64,000 nt of DNA, taken from contig CAVPBZ010000023.1 in assembly GCA_963702235.1 (NCBI GenBank), forward strand, positions 62,001 to 126,000. Reading direction: 5' to 3'. Positions 25,054-33,137 of this stretch are shown here, piece after piece. This stretch comes from PALSA-505 sp963702235 (GTDB lineage Bacteria > Actinomycetota > Actinomycetes > Streptosporangiales > Streptosporangiaceae). The translations under genes were made by a program, and so were the position numbers. Positions within the stretch are counted from its first letter, which is position 1. Each line of letters starts with the position of its first letter. Under the pieces are notes generated by a model, which was not told the origin of the DNA, ran no database searches, and saw only the letters and a program-made list of their open reading frames with translations.

Positions 25054-25560
25054 TCAGCTCCGCGCGAAGCCGGTAATGCGCTGACCGGGACGGCGCCGCG
25101 ACGACGGGGGACCGGACGCCGGCGGATCGTCCAGCGCACGGTTCGCGGCGCGGACCAGCCAGGCGTTGAGCGACAGTCCGTCGCGGGCCGCCGCCGCCTC
25201 GGCCCGGGCTTTCAGCCCGTCCGGCAGGCGCAGGGTGACCCGCGAGGTGCCGGTCTCCTCCTCGCCTTCACCGCGCGCCGGGCCGGCGTCCGGCGGCGAC
25301 GGCGGGGGCAGCTCCTGCGGGGCGTGCACGACCACGAACGTCGGGTTCCCCGAGGACAGGCGAAGCTCGACCGCGGTGTCCTCCAGCCGGGACGTGACCT
25401 CGGCGGCGGCGCCGGAGAGCACGTCGAGCAGGGTCAGCCGGATGGAGGAGTCGAGCGCCTCCGCGATCATCTGGCCCGCCCGCGCCACGTCCTCGCCGGC
25501 GACCCTGGTCACGGCCGCGACCTCCTGGCGCAGGTTCTCGATGTACTCTGACAACTCCAT
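25054..25560 (-). CDS. Ribbon-helix-helix (CopG/HicB-like) DNA-binding protein
   Basis: 168 residues. The N-terminal half (MELSEYIENLRQEVAAVTRV and onward) is helical; the C-terminal part carries an RHH motif, SRVTLRLPDGLKARAEAAAA then DGLSLNAWLVRAANRAL, similar to HicB-type antitoxins. No toxin gene is adjacent; the partner is a DUF4097 gene. The start codon itself lies in the first copy of the TGACGTCA operator array, a strong hint of autorepression. Confidence 0.75.
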   Translation of the reverse strand: MELSEYIENLRQEVAAVTRVAGEDVARAGQMIAEALDSSIRLTLLDVLSGAAAEVTSRLEDTAVELRLSSGNPTFVVVHAPQELPPPSPPDAGPARGEGEEETGTSRVTLRLPDGLKARAEAAAARDGLSLNAWLVRAANRALDDPPASGPPSSRRRPGQRITGFARS

Positions 25561-25590
25561 GACGTCATAGTGACATCATGCATGACGTCA
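25560..25590. promoter_or_regulatory. Phased TGACGTCA operator array
   Basis: TGACGTCA occurs at 25560-25567 and 25583-25590 with TGACATCA at 25571-25578; a fourth, GGACGTCA, is at 25614-25621. Spacings of 11 and 12 bases put the first three on one face of the helix, as RHH dimers need. The array covers the start codon of the RHH gene. Confidence 0.65.
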
Positions 25591-25734
25591 GTCAAGCTTC
25601 ATTGTGTGTCAGCGGACGTCAAAGCTGACGCAAGCTGGCATGGGCCGGTGTCACGTGAACCCTGGCCGGCGGACGCCGTCACCGAAGGCAGCCAGTGCGA
25701 TCAGGCAGCCAGTGCGGTCAGGCAGCCAGTGCGG

Positions 25735-27362
25735 TCAGCGCGGCAGCCTGAGGAGACTGCTGACCGGCAGTCCGCGGATCGAGGCGTCGAGCACCTGGGC
25801 GGTGTGCGCCACCGGCATCGACACCCCCTGCGCCGCCAGCGCCGTGGCGATCTGCAGCGAGCACCCCGGGTTGGCGGAGATGAGCAACTGCGCCCCGGTC
25901 GCCTGGACGGTAGCCGCCTTCCGCGCGCCGAGCTCGCGGGCGGCCTCCGGCTGCAGCAGGTTATACACGCCGGCCGAGCCGCAGCACGTGCCGCCGTCGC
26001 CGGTCTCGGCGAGCTCCAGTCCCGGGATCGCCCGCAGCAGCGCCCGTGGCTGCGCCTTGATGCCCTGCGCATGGCCGAGGTGGCAGGCGTCGTGATACAC
26101 GGCCCTGACCGGCAGCCGATGCCGCGCCGCCACCTGCCCCCCGACCCCGGCTCTGTCACCGGCACCGGCCCCGTCCACGGCGCCGGCCCGTCCACGGCAC
26201 CGGCCCCGTCCACGGCACCGGCCCCGTCCACGGCCGCGGCACCATTAGACCCTGCCGCACCAGCCCGCCCCGTCGCCGCCGGGCTCGCCGCGCCGGTGAG
26301 CTCCGCCAGGAACTCGGCGAAGTCACGAGTCTTGCCGGCCAGCGCTTCCGCTCGCGCCGCCCACGCGGGATCATCGGCCAGCAGCTGGCCGTACTCTTTC
26401 ATCGCCGAGCCGCAGCCTGCCGAGTTGACCACGATCGTTTCCGCGCCCGCCGCCTCGAACGTGGCGATCGTGCGCTTGGCCAGCCGCTGTGCCTCCGACC
26501 GCCGGCCGGAGTGCAGCGATAGCGCGCCACAGCACCCTTGTCCGTTCGGGATGACAACGTCACATCCCTCGGCCGCAAGAACGCGGGCCGTTGCGGTGTT
26601 GACCTGGGGGAAGAAGACTCCCTGCACGCAGCCGGTGAGCATGCCGACGACCGCGCGGCGCGGGCCGCGGGCGGTTACCCGGCGGGGCAGCGGCGGAACG
26701 CGCCCGGGCTGCGGCGGCGCCAGCCGCAGCGCCGCCTCGAGTTCGGGGGAGACGCGGCCGGGCAGGCTGCTGCGCCGGATCAGCTGGTCCAGGCCGGTCC
26801 GCTGCGCGGCGCGAAGCGGGCGGGTGAGCAGCCGGAGCCGCCGCGGGTAGGGAAACACCGCGAAGATCGCGGCCCGCGCCGCCCGGCCGCGCAGGCTCCT
26901 GCGGAACCCGGTCTCCTGGCCGGGGTCCTGCCCCGCCACGCCGTGACCGTCCTGTTCCGCCTCGCCGTCGGCGTGCTGTTCCGGCCGCTCGCCGGCGTCC
27001 TCGACCCAGGTGCGCGCGGCCTCGATCAGCCGGTTGTACTGCACCCCCGATGGGCAGGCGGGCACGCACGCCATGCAGCCCAGGCACCGGTCGAGGTGCT
27101 CCGCGGTGGAGTCGCTGAGCTCGGCGCCGTCCAGCACCTGGGTCATCAGGTGAATCCGGCCCCGCGGCGAGTCCATCTCCTCGCCCCACAGCTGGTAAGT
27201 GGGGCAGACCGGCAGGCAGAAGCCGCAGTGCACGCAGTCGCCGGCCAGCACGCGCAGGTCCTCGACCGGGCCGTGCCGGTCGGCGGGCTCGGCCAGGTCC
27301 GCGGTCTCGTCCCGGCCGGCGGGCCCGACCCGGCCCGTCTCCGCCCCGTCCTGCGCGCTCAT
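25735..27362 (-). pseudogene. glcF: Glycolate oxidase iron-sulfur subunit, frameshifted in a tandem repeat
   Basis: Start ATG at 27362 (shares the A of the glcE TGA). N-terminal 2x4Fe-4S motifs are CVHCGFCLPVCP and CLGCMACVPACP; the first CCG domain shows LTGCVQGVFF and NGQGCCGAL. The second CCG domain (VYHDACHLGHAQG, GDGGTCCGSAGVYNLLQPEA) is in another frame. The switch falls in an 18-base repeat at 26161-26231, whose second copy (26179-26195) has CCC instead of CCCC. Adding that C gives 542 residues ending at 25735. GlcF carries electrons from the GlcD/GlcE flavin subunits. Both halves are well preserved, so this is a sequencing error, a recent mutation or a slippage-switched gene rather than an old pseudogene. 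Confidence 0.85.
26161..26231 (-). repeat. 18-bp tandem repeat with a 17-bp copy in glcF
   Basis: Units GGCACCGGCCCCGTCCAC at 26161-26178, 26196-26213 and 26214-26231 with a 17-base copy at 26179-26195 that lacks one C. On the coding strand each encodes VDGAGA. The short copy is what breaks the glcF frame. Confidence 0.9.
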
Positions 27363-28687
27363 CAGATCCCTCCAGCGAACCGGCCGGGGGACATCCGGTG
27401 GCCGGGGTCGAACTGGTCCTTCACGGCCCGCATCAGCGCCGCGCCCGGTACCGGTCCCCACACGTCGACCGCGTTCCGGACCAGCGGCGGGGCGTTCAGC
27501 ACCACGACGCTACCGCGCGCCGGGGGAAAGCCCGCCGCGGGCACCTGCCCGATCGCGGCCCGCAGCGAGCCGACGAACGTGGCCACCGCCGCGGGCTCGG
27601 CCAGGCTGTCCACGGCCGCGTAGAGCACGCCCGCGCCCGGTGAGCCGCCCACGGCAGGCTCGACTTCCGCGGCCGAGGCCGCCGCGTCGAGGGCGTCCAG
27701 GACGGCCGCCAGCGCGCCGGACCAGAACGCGAACCGGATCAGCGTGCTGTCGCTGGCGGCCGCTGCGCCGTGCCCCCACCAGCCCGGGGGCTCGTCGGCC
27801 GCCGCGGCGCCGGCCCCCAGCAGCTCGCTCATCTCGGACACCCGCCGCGGGACTCCGGCCGGGTTGCCCTCCAGCAGCACGGCCACCCGGACCGGGGCAC
27901 CCGGGGCCGGCCGGTCGATCTCCACCGCCGAAGCCTGCAGCTGCGACTCCACCGCGGCGGCCACCGCGGCCGCCGCCTGCGCCGCCGTGCCGCACTCGAA
28001 CGTGACGTACCCGCTCGCGGCGGGGACCGGATGCAGCCGGAACGTGGCCTCGGCGATCAGGCCGAGCGTCCCGAACGACCCGGCGAACAGCTTGCCGATG
28101 TCATAGCCGGCCACGTTCTTGACGACCTTGCCGCCGGCCTTGGCCACCCGGCCGTCCGCGCGGATCACGGTGATCCCGATCAGCAGGTCGCGCGGCGTGC
28201 CGTAGCGCAGCCGCCGCGGCCCGGCCATCCCGGTCGCGAGCACGCCGCCGACCGTGCCGGCATCCGCGCCGGCCGGGGCGGGCACGTCGAGCGACAGCTG
28301 CTGGCCGGCCTCGCCGAGCACGCCGGCCAGCCGCTCCATCCGCACGCCGGCCTGCACGCGGGCGATCCAGTCACCCGCGGCGTGCTCGAGCACCCGGTCC
28401 AGCCTGCCCGTCTCGATCACCAGGTCGCAGCTGCGCGGCGGCAGCCCCCAGGACAGCCGCGACCCGCTGCCCCGCGGCACGACCGTGAGGTCCAGATCCG
28501 CCGCGGCCCGCATCGTCGCCGCGGCCTCAGCCACGCTGGCCGGGGCCGCGACCCAGGACGGCAGGACGCCCGCGACCGCGTCCGCGGGCCCGGCCGCGCG
28601 CAGGTCAGCGCACGCCGCCGCCAGCGCGTCCGCGGCGGCGCCCGGTGCCGGTCCCGTCGTGCCGCCGGCCGTCGGCTGGCTGGTCAC
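27362..28687 (-). CDS. glcE: Glycolate oxidase FAD-binding subunit GlcE
   Basis: 441 residues from GTG 28687, overlapping the glcD stop (GTGA). FAD-linked oxidase (PCMH-type) N-terminal domain: VVPRGSGSRLSWGLPP, GTVGGVLATGMAGPRRLRYG, KAGGKVVKNVAGYDIGKL and GSFGTLGLIAEATFRLHP. With GlcD and GlcF it oxidises glycolate to glyoxylate. It is longer than E. coli GlcE (about 350), mainly through Ala-rich loops in the second half. Its TGA shares a base with the glcF ATG. Confidence 0.85.
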   Translation of the reverse strand: MTSQPTAGGTTGPAPGAAADALAAACADLRAAGPADAVAGVLPSWVAAPASVAEAAATMRAAADLDLTVVPRGSGSRLSWGLPPRSCDLVIETGRLDRVLEHAAGDWIARVQAGVRMERLAGVLGEAGQQLSLDVPAPAGADAGTVGGVLATGMAGPRRLRYGTPRDLLIGITVIRADGRVAKAGGKVVKNVAGYDIGKLFAGSFGTLGLIAEATFRLHPVPAASGYVTFECGTAAQAAAAVAAAVESQLQASAVEIDRPAPGAPVRVAVLLEGNPAGVPRRVSEMSELLGAGAAAADEPPGWWGHGAAAASDSTLIRFAFWSGALAAVLDALDAAASAAEVEPAVGGSPGAGVLYAAVDSLAEPAAVATFVGSLRAAIGQVPAAGFPPARGSVVVLNAPPLVRNAVDVWGPVPGAALMRAVKDQFDPGHRMSPGRFAGGI

Positions 28688-30144
28688 AGCAGATCCGCCT
28701 GCCCGGCCGCGACCAGCGGGTGCGGCCCGCGCTTGAAACCGGGCACCTCGCCGCACAGCCGCGGCGTGGGGTAGATCTTGCCCGGGTTGCACAGCCCGCG
28801 CGGGTCGAACGCGCAGCGCAGCATCTGCATGGTGTCGAGGTCGTCGGGGCCGAACATCTTCGGCATGTACCTCGACTTGTCGACACCCACGCCGTGCTCG
28901 CCGGTGATCGACCCGCCGTGCTCGATGCACAGGTCGAGGATCGCGCCGGACAGTTCCTCGGCGGCATCGGGATCGGTGTGCTCGTCGAGCAGCACCAGCG
29001 GGTGCAGGTTCCCGTCTCCGGCGTGGAACACGTTGGCCACCCGGATCCCGGTCTCAGCCGACATCTGCGCGATCCGGTCCAGCACGTCCTGCAGCGCGGT
29101 GCGCGGCACCACCCCGTCCTGCACGATGTAGGCGGTGCTGATCCGGCCGACCGCGGCGAACGCCGACTTGCGGCCGGCCCAGATGACCGCCCGCTCGGCG
29201 GGGTCGGCCGCGGCCCTGATCTCGAACGCCCCGGCCTGGTCGCACATCTCCCGGACCGCGACGGTCTCGGCCTCGACGTCCGCCGCCGGGCCGTCCAGCT
29301 CGACCACCAGCACCGCGCCCGCGCCGGCCGGGTAGTTGCAGTGCACCGCGGCCTCGGCGGCCTCGATGGACAGCGCGTCCATCATCTCGATCGCGGCGGG
29401 CATGATGCCGGCCGCGATGATCGCGGACACGGCGGCACCGCCCTCCCCGGTCGTGCCGAACCCGGCGAGCAGCGTCGTCACCGCGGCGGGCATCCTGGTC
29501 AGCCGCACGACGATCTTGGTGACGATGCCCAGCGTCCCCTCGGACCCGGTGAACGAGCCCAGCAGGTCATACCCGGGCGCGGCGCCGGTCCCGTCGCCGA
29601 GCCAGACGATCTCGCCGGCCGGGGTGACGACCTCGAGCCCGGCCACGTGATTCACCGTGAAGCCATGCTTCAGGCAGTGCGCGCCGCCCGAATTCTCCGC
29701 CACGTTCCCGCCCACCGAGCAGATGACCTGGCTGGAGGGATCGGGGGCATAGAAATATCCGAACGGCTCCGCTGCCCTGCTCACCGCCAGGTTGGTCACT
29801 CCCGGCTCGACCACCGCGCGCCTGCTGCGCGCGTCGATGTCGATGATCGTGCGCATCCGGGACATCACGATCAGCACGCCGTCCACGGGCGCCAGCGCGC
29901 CGCCGGACAGCCCGGTTCCCGACCCGCGGGCGACGAACGGCACCCCGGCCGCGGCGCAGGCCCTGACCACCCCGGCGACCTGCTCGGCGGTCTCCGGCAG
30001 CACCACCAGGGCGGGAACGCTGCGGTGCGAGGTGAGCCCGTCGCACTCGTACGTCCGCAGCTCGGCCGGGTCGGTGATCACGTAGGCCGCGCCGCAGACG
30101 CCGGTCACCTCCGGGACCAGCGCGTCGATCGCGGGCGCGGCCAT
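28684..30144 (-). CDS. glcD: Glycolate oxidase subunit GlcD (FAD-linked)
   Basis: 486 residues. PCMH FAD domain with PFVARGSGTGLSGGALAPVD, VEPGVTNLAVSRAAEPFGYF, CSVGGNVAENSGGAHCLKHG and GSEGTLGIVTKIVVRLT; the C-terminal FAD-oxidase domain holds HAGDGNLHPLVLLD and GSITGEHGVGVDKSRYM. This is the catalytic glycolate/D-lactate dehydrogenase type subunit. The ATG shares its A with the malate synthase stop (TGATG), so aceB-glcD-glcE-glcF is one coupled operon. Confidence 0.9.
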   Translation of the reverse strand: MAAPAIDALVPEVTGVCGAAYVITDPAELRTYECDGLTSHRSVPALVVLPETAEQVAGVVRACAAAGVPFVARGSGTGLSGGALAPVDGVLIVMSRMRTIIDIDARSRRAVVEPGVTNLAVSRAAEPFGYFYAPDPSSQVICSVGGNVAENSGGAHCLKHGFTVNHVAGLEVVTPAGEIVWLGDGTGAAPGYDLLGSFTGSEGTLGIVTKIVVRLTRMPAAVTTLLAGFGTTGEGGAAVSAIIAAGIMPAAIEMMDALSIEAAEAAVHCNYPAGAGAVLVVELDGPAADVEAETVAVREMCDQAGAFEIRAAADPAERAVIWAGRKSAFAAVGRISTAYIVQDGVVPRTALQDVLDRIAQMSAETGIRVANVFHAGDGNLHPLVLLDEHTDPDAAEELSGAILDLCIEHGGSITGEHGVGVDKSRYMPKMFGPDDLDTMQMLRCAFDPRGLCNPGKIYPTPRLCGEVPGFKRGPHPLVAAGQADLL

Positions 30145-31751
30145 CAGGGCATGCGTTCGTACGCGGGCAGGGTGAGGAACTCGGAGTAGTCGTCGGCGAG
30201 CGCGACCTCTTTGAACAGCGCGACCGCGTCGTCGTAGCGGGCGGTGTGGAACTCCTCGCCGCCCGCGTCCTTGACCTTGGCCAGCTCCTCGTCGATGATC
30301 CGGGCGACCATCTCGGGGGAGATCTTCTCGCCGGTGTCGTCCAGCGTGATGTCATTGTGCAGCCACTGCCAGACCTGGGACCTGGCGATCTCCGCGGTGG
30401 CCGCGTCCTCCATCAGGTTGAAGATCGCGACGGCGCCGGACCCGTTCAGCCAGCTGGCCAGGTACTGCAGGCCCACGCTGATGTCGTTGCGCAGCCCGGC
30501 CTCGGTGATCTCGCCCGGGGTCTTGGCGACCGACAGCAGGTCCTCGGCGGTCACGCTGACTTCGTCCCGCAGCTTGTCCAGCTGGTTGGGCCGGTCTCCG
30601 AGCACGCTGTCGAACACCTCGCGGCACAGCGGCACCAGGTCCGGGTGCGCGACCCAGGAGCCGTCGAACCCGTCGCCGGACTCGCGGGTCTTGTCCTGGC
30701 GGACCTTGTCCATCGCGATCTTGTTGACCTCCGGGTCGCGCCTGCTCGGGATGAAGGCGGCCATGCCGCCGATCGCGTGCGCGCCCCGGCCGTGGCAGGT
30801 CTTCACCAGCAGCTCGGTGTAGGCCCGCATGAACGGGGCGGTCATCGCGACCGAGTTGCGGTCGGGCAGCACGAAGTCGCGGCCCCGGCTGCGGAAGTTC
30901 TTGATCACGCTGAACAGGTAGTCCCAGCGGCCGGCGTTCAGCCCGGCGGAGTGCTCCCGTAGCTCGTAGAGGATCTCCTCCATCTGGAAGGCCGCGGGGA
31001 TGGTCTCGATGAGCACGGTCGCCCGGATCGTGCCGCGCGGGATGCCGAGGAAGTCCTGGGCGATGTTGAACGCGTCGTTCCACATCCGCACTTCGAGGTA
31101 GCTCTCGTTCTTGGCCAGGTAGAAGTACGGTCCCTTGCCCTTGGCCAGCTGCTTGCGGGCCGAGGTGGCCATGTACAGCGCGAAGTCGGTGAGGCTGCCG
31201 GACGCGCGGTTGTCGTCGATGAGGATGTGCTTCTCGTCCAGGTGCCAGCCGCGCGGCCGGACCACGATGGTGGCGAGCTCGTCGTCTCCCTTGAGCCGGT
31301 AGTCCTTGCCCTCGTCGCTGGTGTAGTCGATCGTGCGGTCCAGCGCGTCGCTGAGGTTGAGCTGGCCGGTGATCATGTTGTCCCACAGCGGCGTGTTGGC
31401 GTCCTCGAAGTCGGCCAGCCACACCTTCGCGCCCGAGTTGAGCGCGTTGATCGTCATCTTCTTGTCGGTGGGCCCGGTGATCTCCACCCTGCGGTCCACC
31501 AGGCCGGGAGCGGGCGGCGCCACCCGCCAGGACCGGTCGTCGCGGATGGCCTTCGTGTCCGGGAGGAAGTCCAGCGTCCCGCCCTCGGCGAGCGCGCGCT
31601 GCCGCTCGTGCCTGGCCGCGAGCAGCTCCTGGCGGCGCGCGCCTAGTTCCCTGTGCAAGGTGGCGACGAGGCTGAGTGCCTCATCGGTCAGGATCTCCTC
31701 GTACCTCGGGCCGACCTGGCCGGTGATCTGCACGCCATCGATATTCGTCAC
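30144..31751 (-). CDS. aceB: Malate synthase A
   Basis: 535 residues from GTG 31751 with GGAGGAG six bases upstream. It condenses glyoxylate with acetyl-CoA to malate. Conserved: KMTINALNSGAKVWLADFED, PLWDNMITGQLNL, VRPRGWHLDEKHI, IETIPAAFQMEEILYELR and HAIGGMAAFIPSRRDPEV. First gene of the glycolate operon; it consumes the glyoxylate made by GlcDEF. No isocitrate lyase gene is nearby, so here the enzyme appears dedicated to glycolate use rather than to the glyoxylate bypass; that is inference. Confidence 0.92.
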   Translation of the reverse strand: MTNIDGVQITGQVGPRYEEILTDEALSLVATLHRELGARRQELLAARHERQRALAEGGTLDFLPDTKAIRDDRSWRVAPPAPGLVDRRVEITGPTDKKMTINALNSGAKVWLADFEDANTPLWDNMITGQLNLSDALDRTIDYTSDEGKDYRLKGDDELATIVVRPRGWHLDEKHILIDDNRASGSLTDFALYMATSARKQLAKGKGPYFYLAKNESYLEVRMWNDAFNIAQDFLGIPRGTIRATVLIETIPAAFQMEEILYELREHSAGLNAGRWDYLFSVIKNFRSRGRDFVLPDRNSVAMTAPFMRAYTELLVKTCHGRGAHAIGGMAAFIPSRRDPEVNKIAMDKVRQDKTRESGDGFDGSWVAHPDLVPLCREVFDSVLGDRPNQLDKLRDEVSVTAEDLLSVAKTPGEITEAGLRNDISVGLQYLASWLNGSGAVAIFNLMEDAATAEIARSQVWQWLHNDITLDDTGEKISPEMVARIIDEELAKVKDAGGEEFHTARYDDAVALFKEVALADDYSEFLTLPAYERMP

Positions 31752-31898
31752 CTTTGCTCCTCCCGCGTTGTGCCTACATCCTAGGAACCCTGCCGGGATC
31801 ATCAAAGCCGCGCCCCGCGCAGCACCTCGGCGCCAGCACGCGTCCGCCCTCCGCCCCAAGCCCCCGTCCGGGCGCCGCGCAGGCCCCTGACCAAGATC

Positions 31899-31940
31899 AA
31901 CGCCTAGTTGTACCCCTCGGGTGGGGTGAAACTAGGCATC
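31899..31940 (-). repeat. 42-bp palindromic intergenic repeat, copy 1 (reverse orientation)
   Basis: Contains GCCTAGTT (31902-31909) and AACTAGGC (31930-31937) as perfect outer arms, ACCCC and GGGGT as inner arms and a six-base loop. Same 42-base length and same inner core as the elements at 53754 and 57956, read on the opposite strand. Flanked by AAGATC (31893-31898) and GATCTT, which form an outer inverted repeat. Confidence 0.8.
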
Positions 31941-32010
31941 CACGAACTCGATCTTGAACCGAGGCGGCGGCCGAGCACGAAATGTCGGCAGGTACTGACA
32001 ATCTGCCGGC

Positions 32011-32973
32011 ATGGTGGCCACACCGAATCTCGACCGCGATCTCCTCGCGAAACTGCTCCGTCGTCAGTTCGACGTCATCGGCCGCGGCCAGGCCCTCTCC
32101 TGCGGCCTGACCGGCAAGGCCCTCGAGCACCGCATTCGTCCCGGGGGCCCGTGGCAGGCCGTCCTGCGCGGCGTCTACCTCGCCCGGACGGGCGCACCCA
32201 CGCCCGACCAGCGGGACATGGCGGCAGTGCTCTATGCCGGGCGCGGCAGCGTGATCACTGGTTGCGCCGCGATGCGGCGTCTCGGCCTGAAGGCGCCCCG
32301 CACCGCCACCGTCGATGTCCTGGTCCCGGCGGGTAGCAAGCGCACGAGCAGTGACTTCGTCCAGGTGCTGCGCACGTCCCGGATGCCGGAGCAGGTTTGC
32401 GCGAGCGGCCGGATTCACTTCGCCATGGCGGCGCGGGCGGTGGCCGATGCCGCGCGCGGCGTGGACAACATGAGGCAGGTTCGCGCCCTGGTCGCCGATT
32501 CCGTGCAGGCCGGGTGGTGCCAGGTGCGCGACCTGACCACGGAACTCAATGCCGGCCCGAGGCGGGGCTCGAAGCTGCTGCGGCGGGTCCTGGCCGAGGT
32601 GGCGGACGGGGTCAGGTCCGGTGCCGAGGGCGACTTCCGCGATCTGGTTGTCCGCGCGGGGCTGCCGATGCCGATGTTCAACGCGCGCCTATATTCGGGC
32701 AACGTGCTGATCGCGGTGGCAGACGCCTGGTGGCCGGACGCTGGCGTCGCGGCCGAGGTTGACTCGCGTGAATGGCACCTGTCGGCGGAGAAGTGGGAGC
32801 AGACAATCCGGCGTCATGCGCGGATGACCGCGCAGGGCATCCTGGTGCTGCACTTTACGCCGAAGCAGGTGCGGACGGAGCCCGCGCAGGTGGTTGCCGC
32901 GCTCAGGGCCGCGCTGGACGCGGGTCGGGCGTCTGGTCAGCCCCAGGTGCGGGGCCTGCCTGCGACCGCCTGA
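32011..32973 (+). CDS. AbiEi-antitoxin-like/DUF559-type endonuclease-fold protein
   Basis: 320 residues. N-terminal third resembles the winged-helix of AbiEi-type antitoxins (FDVIGRGQALSCGLTG, RPGGPWQAVLRGVYLARTGA). The C-terminal domain looks like a Vsr/DUF559 restriction-endonuclease fold: VAEVDSREWH-type core (AAEVDSREWHLSAEKWEQTI) followed by GILVLHFTPKQVRTEP. These orphans are abundant in actinomycete genomes and no AbiEii-type partner is adjacent. Function unproven. A copy of the 42-bp repeat lies 70 bases upstream. Confidence 0.65.
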   Translation: MVATPNLDRDLLAKLLRRQFDVIGRGQALSCGLTGKALEHRIRPGGPWQAVLRGVYLARTGAPTPDQRDMAAVLYAGRGSVITGCAAMRRLGLKAPRTATVDVLVPAGSKRTSSDFVQVLRTSRMPEQVCASGRIHFAMAARAVADAARGVDNMRQVRALVADSVQAGWCQVRDLTTELNAGPRRGSKLLRRVLAEVADGVRSGAEGDFRDLVVRAGLPMPMFNARLYSGNVLIAVADAWWPDAGVAAEVDSREWHLSAEKWEQTIRRHARMTAQGILVLHFTPKQVRTEPAQVVAALRAALDAGRASGQPQVRGLPATA

Positions 32974-33137
32974 CCCCCGGCGGGTCTGCGCTGGCTGGCG
33001 CGCCGGCAATGCGGTGCCGGGCACATACGGGGCCGGCCGGTTGTTAATGAGATGTAAGCGCAACCAGAGCGTGGGACTATCGGGGCGAAGCGCCGGGGCA
33101 GAAACGTGCCAGGCGAGGCTCCCGGACTTGGAGGACG

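Noticed and set aside
25735..26178. Separate small protein in the C-terminal frame of glcF
   Set aside because: It is the second CCG domain of GlcF, displaced by the repeat lesion.
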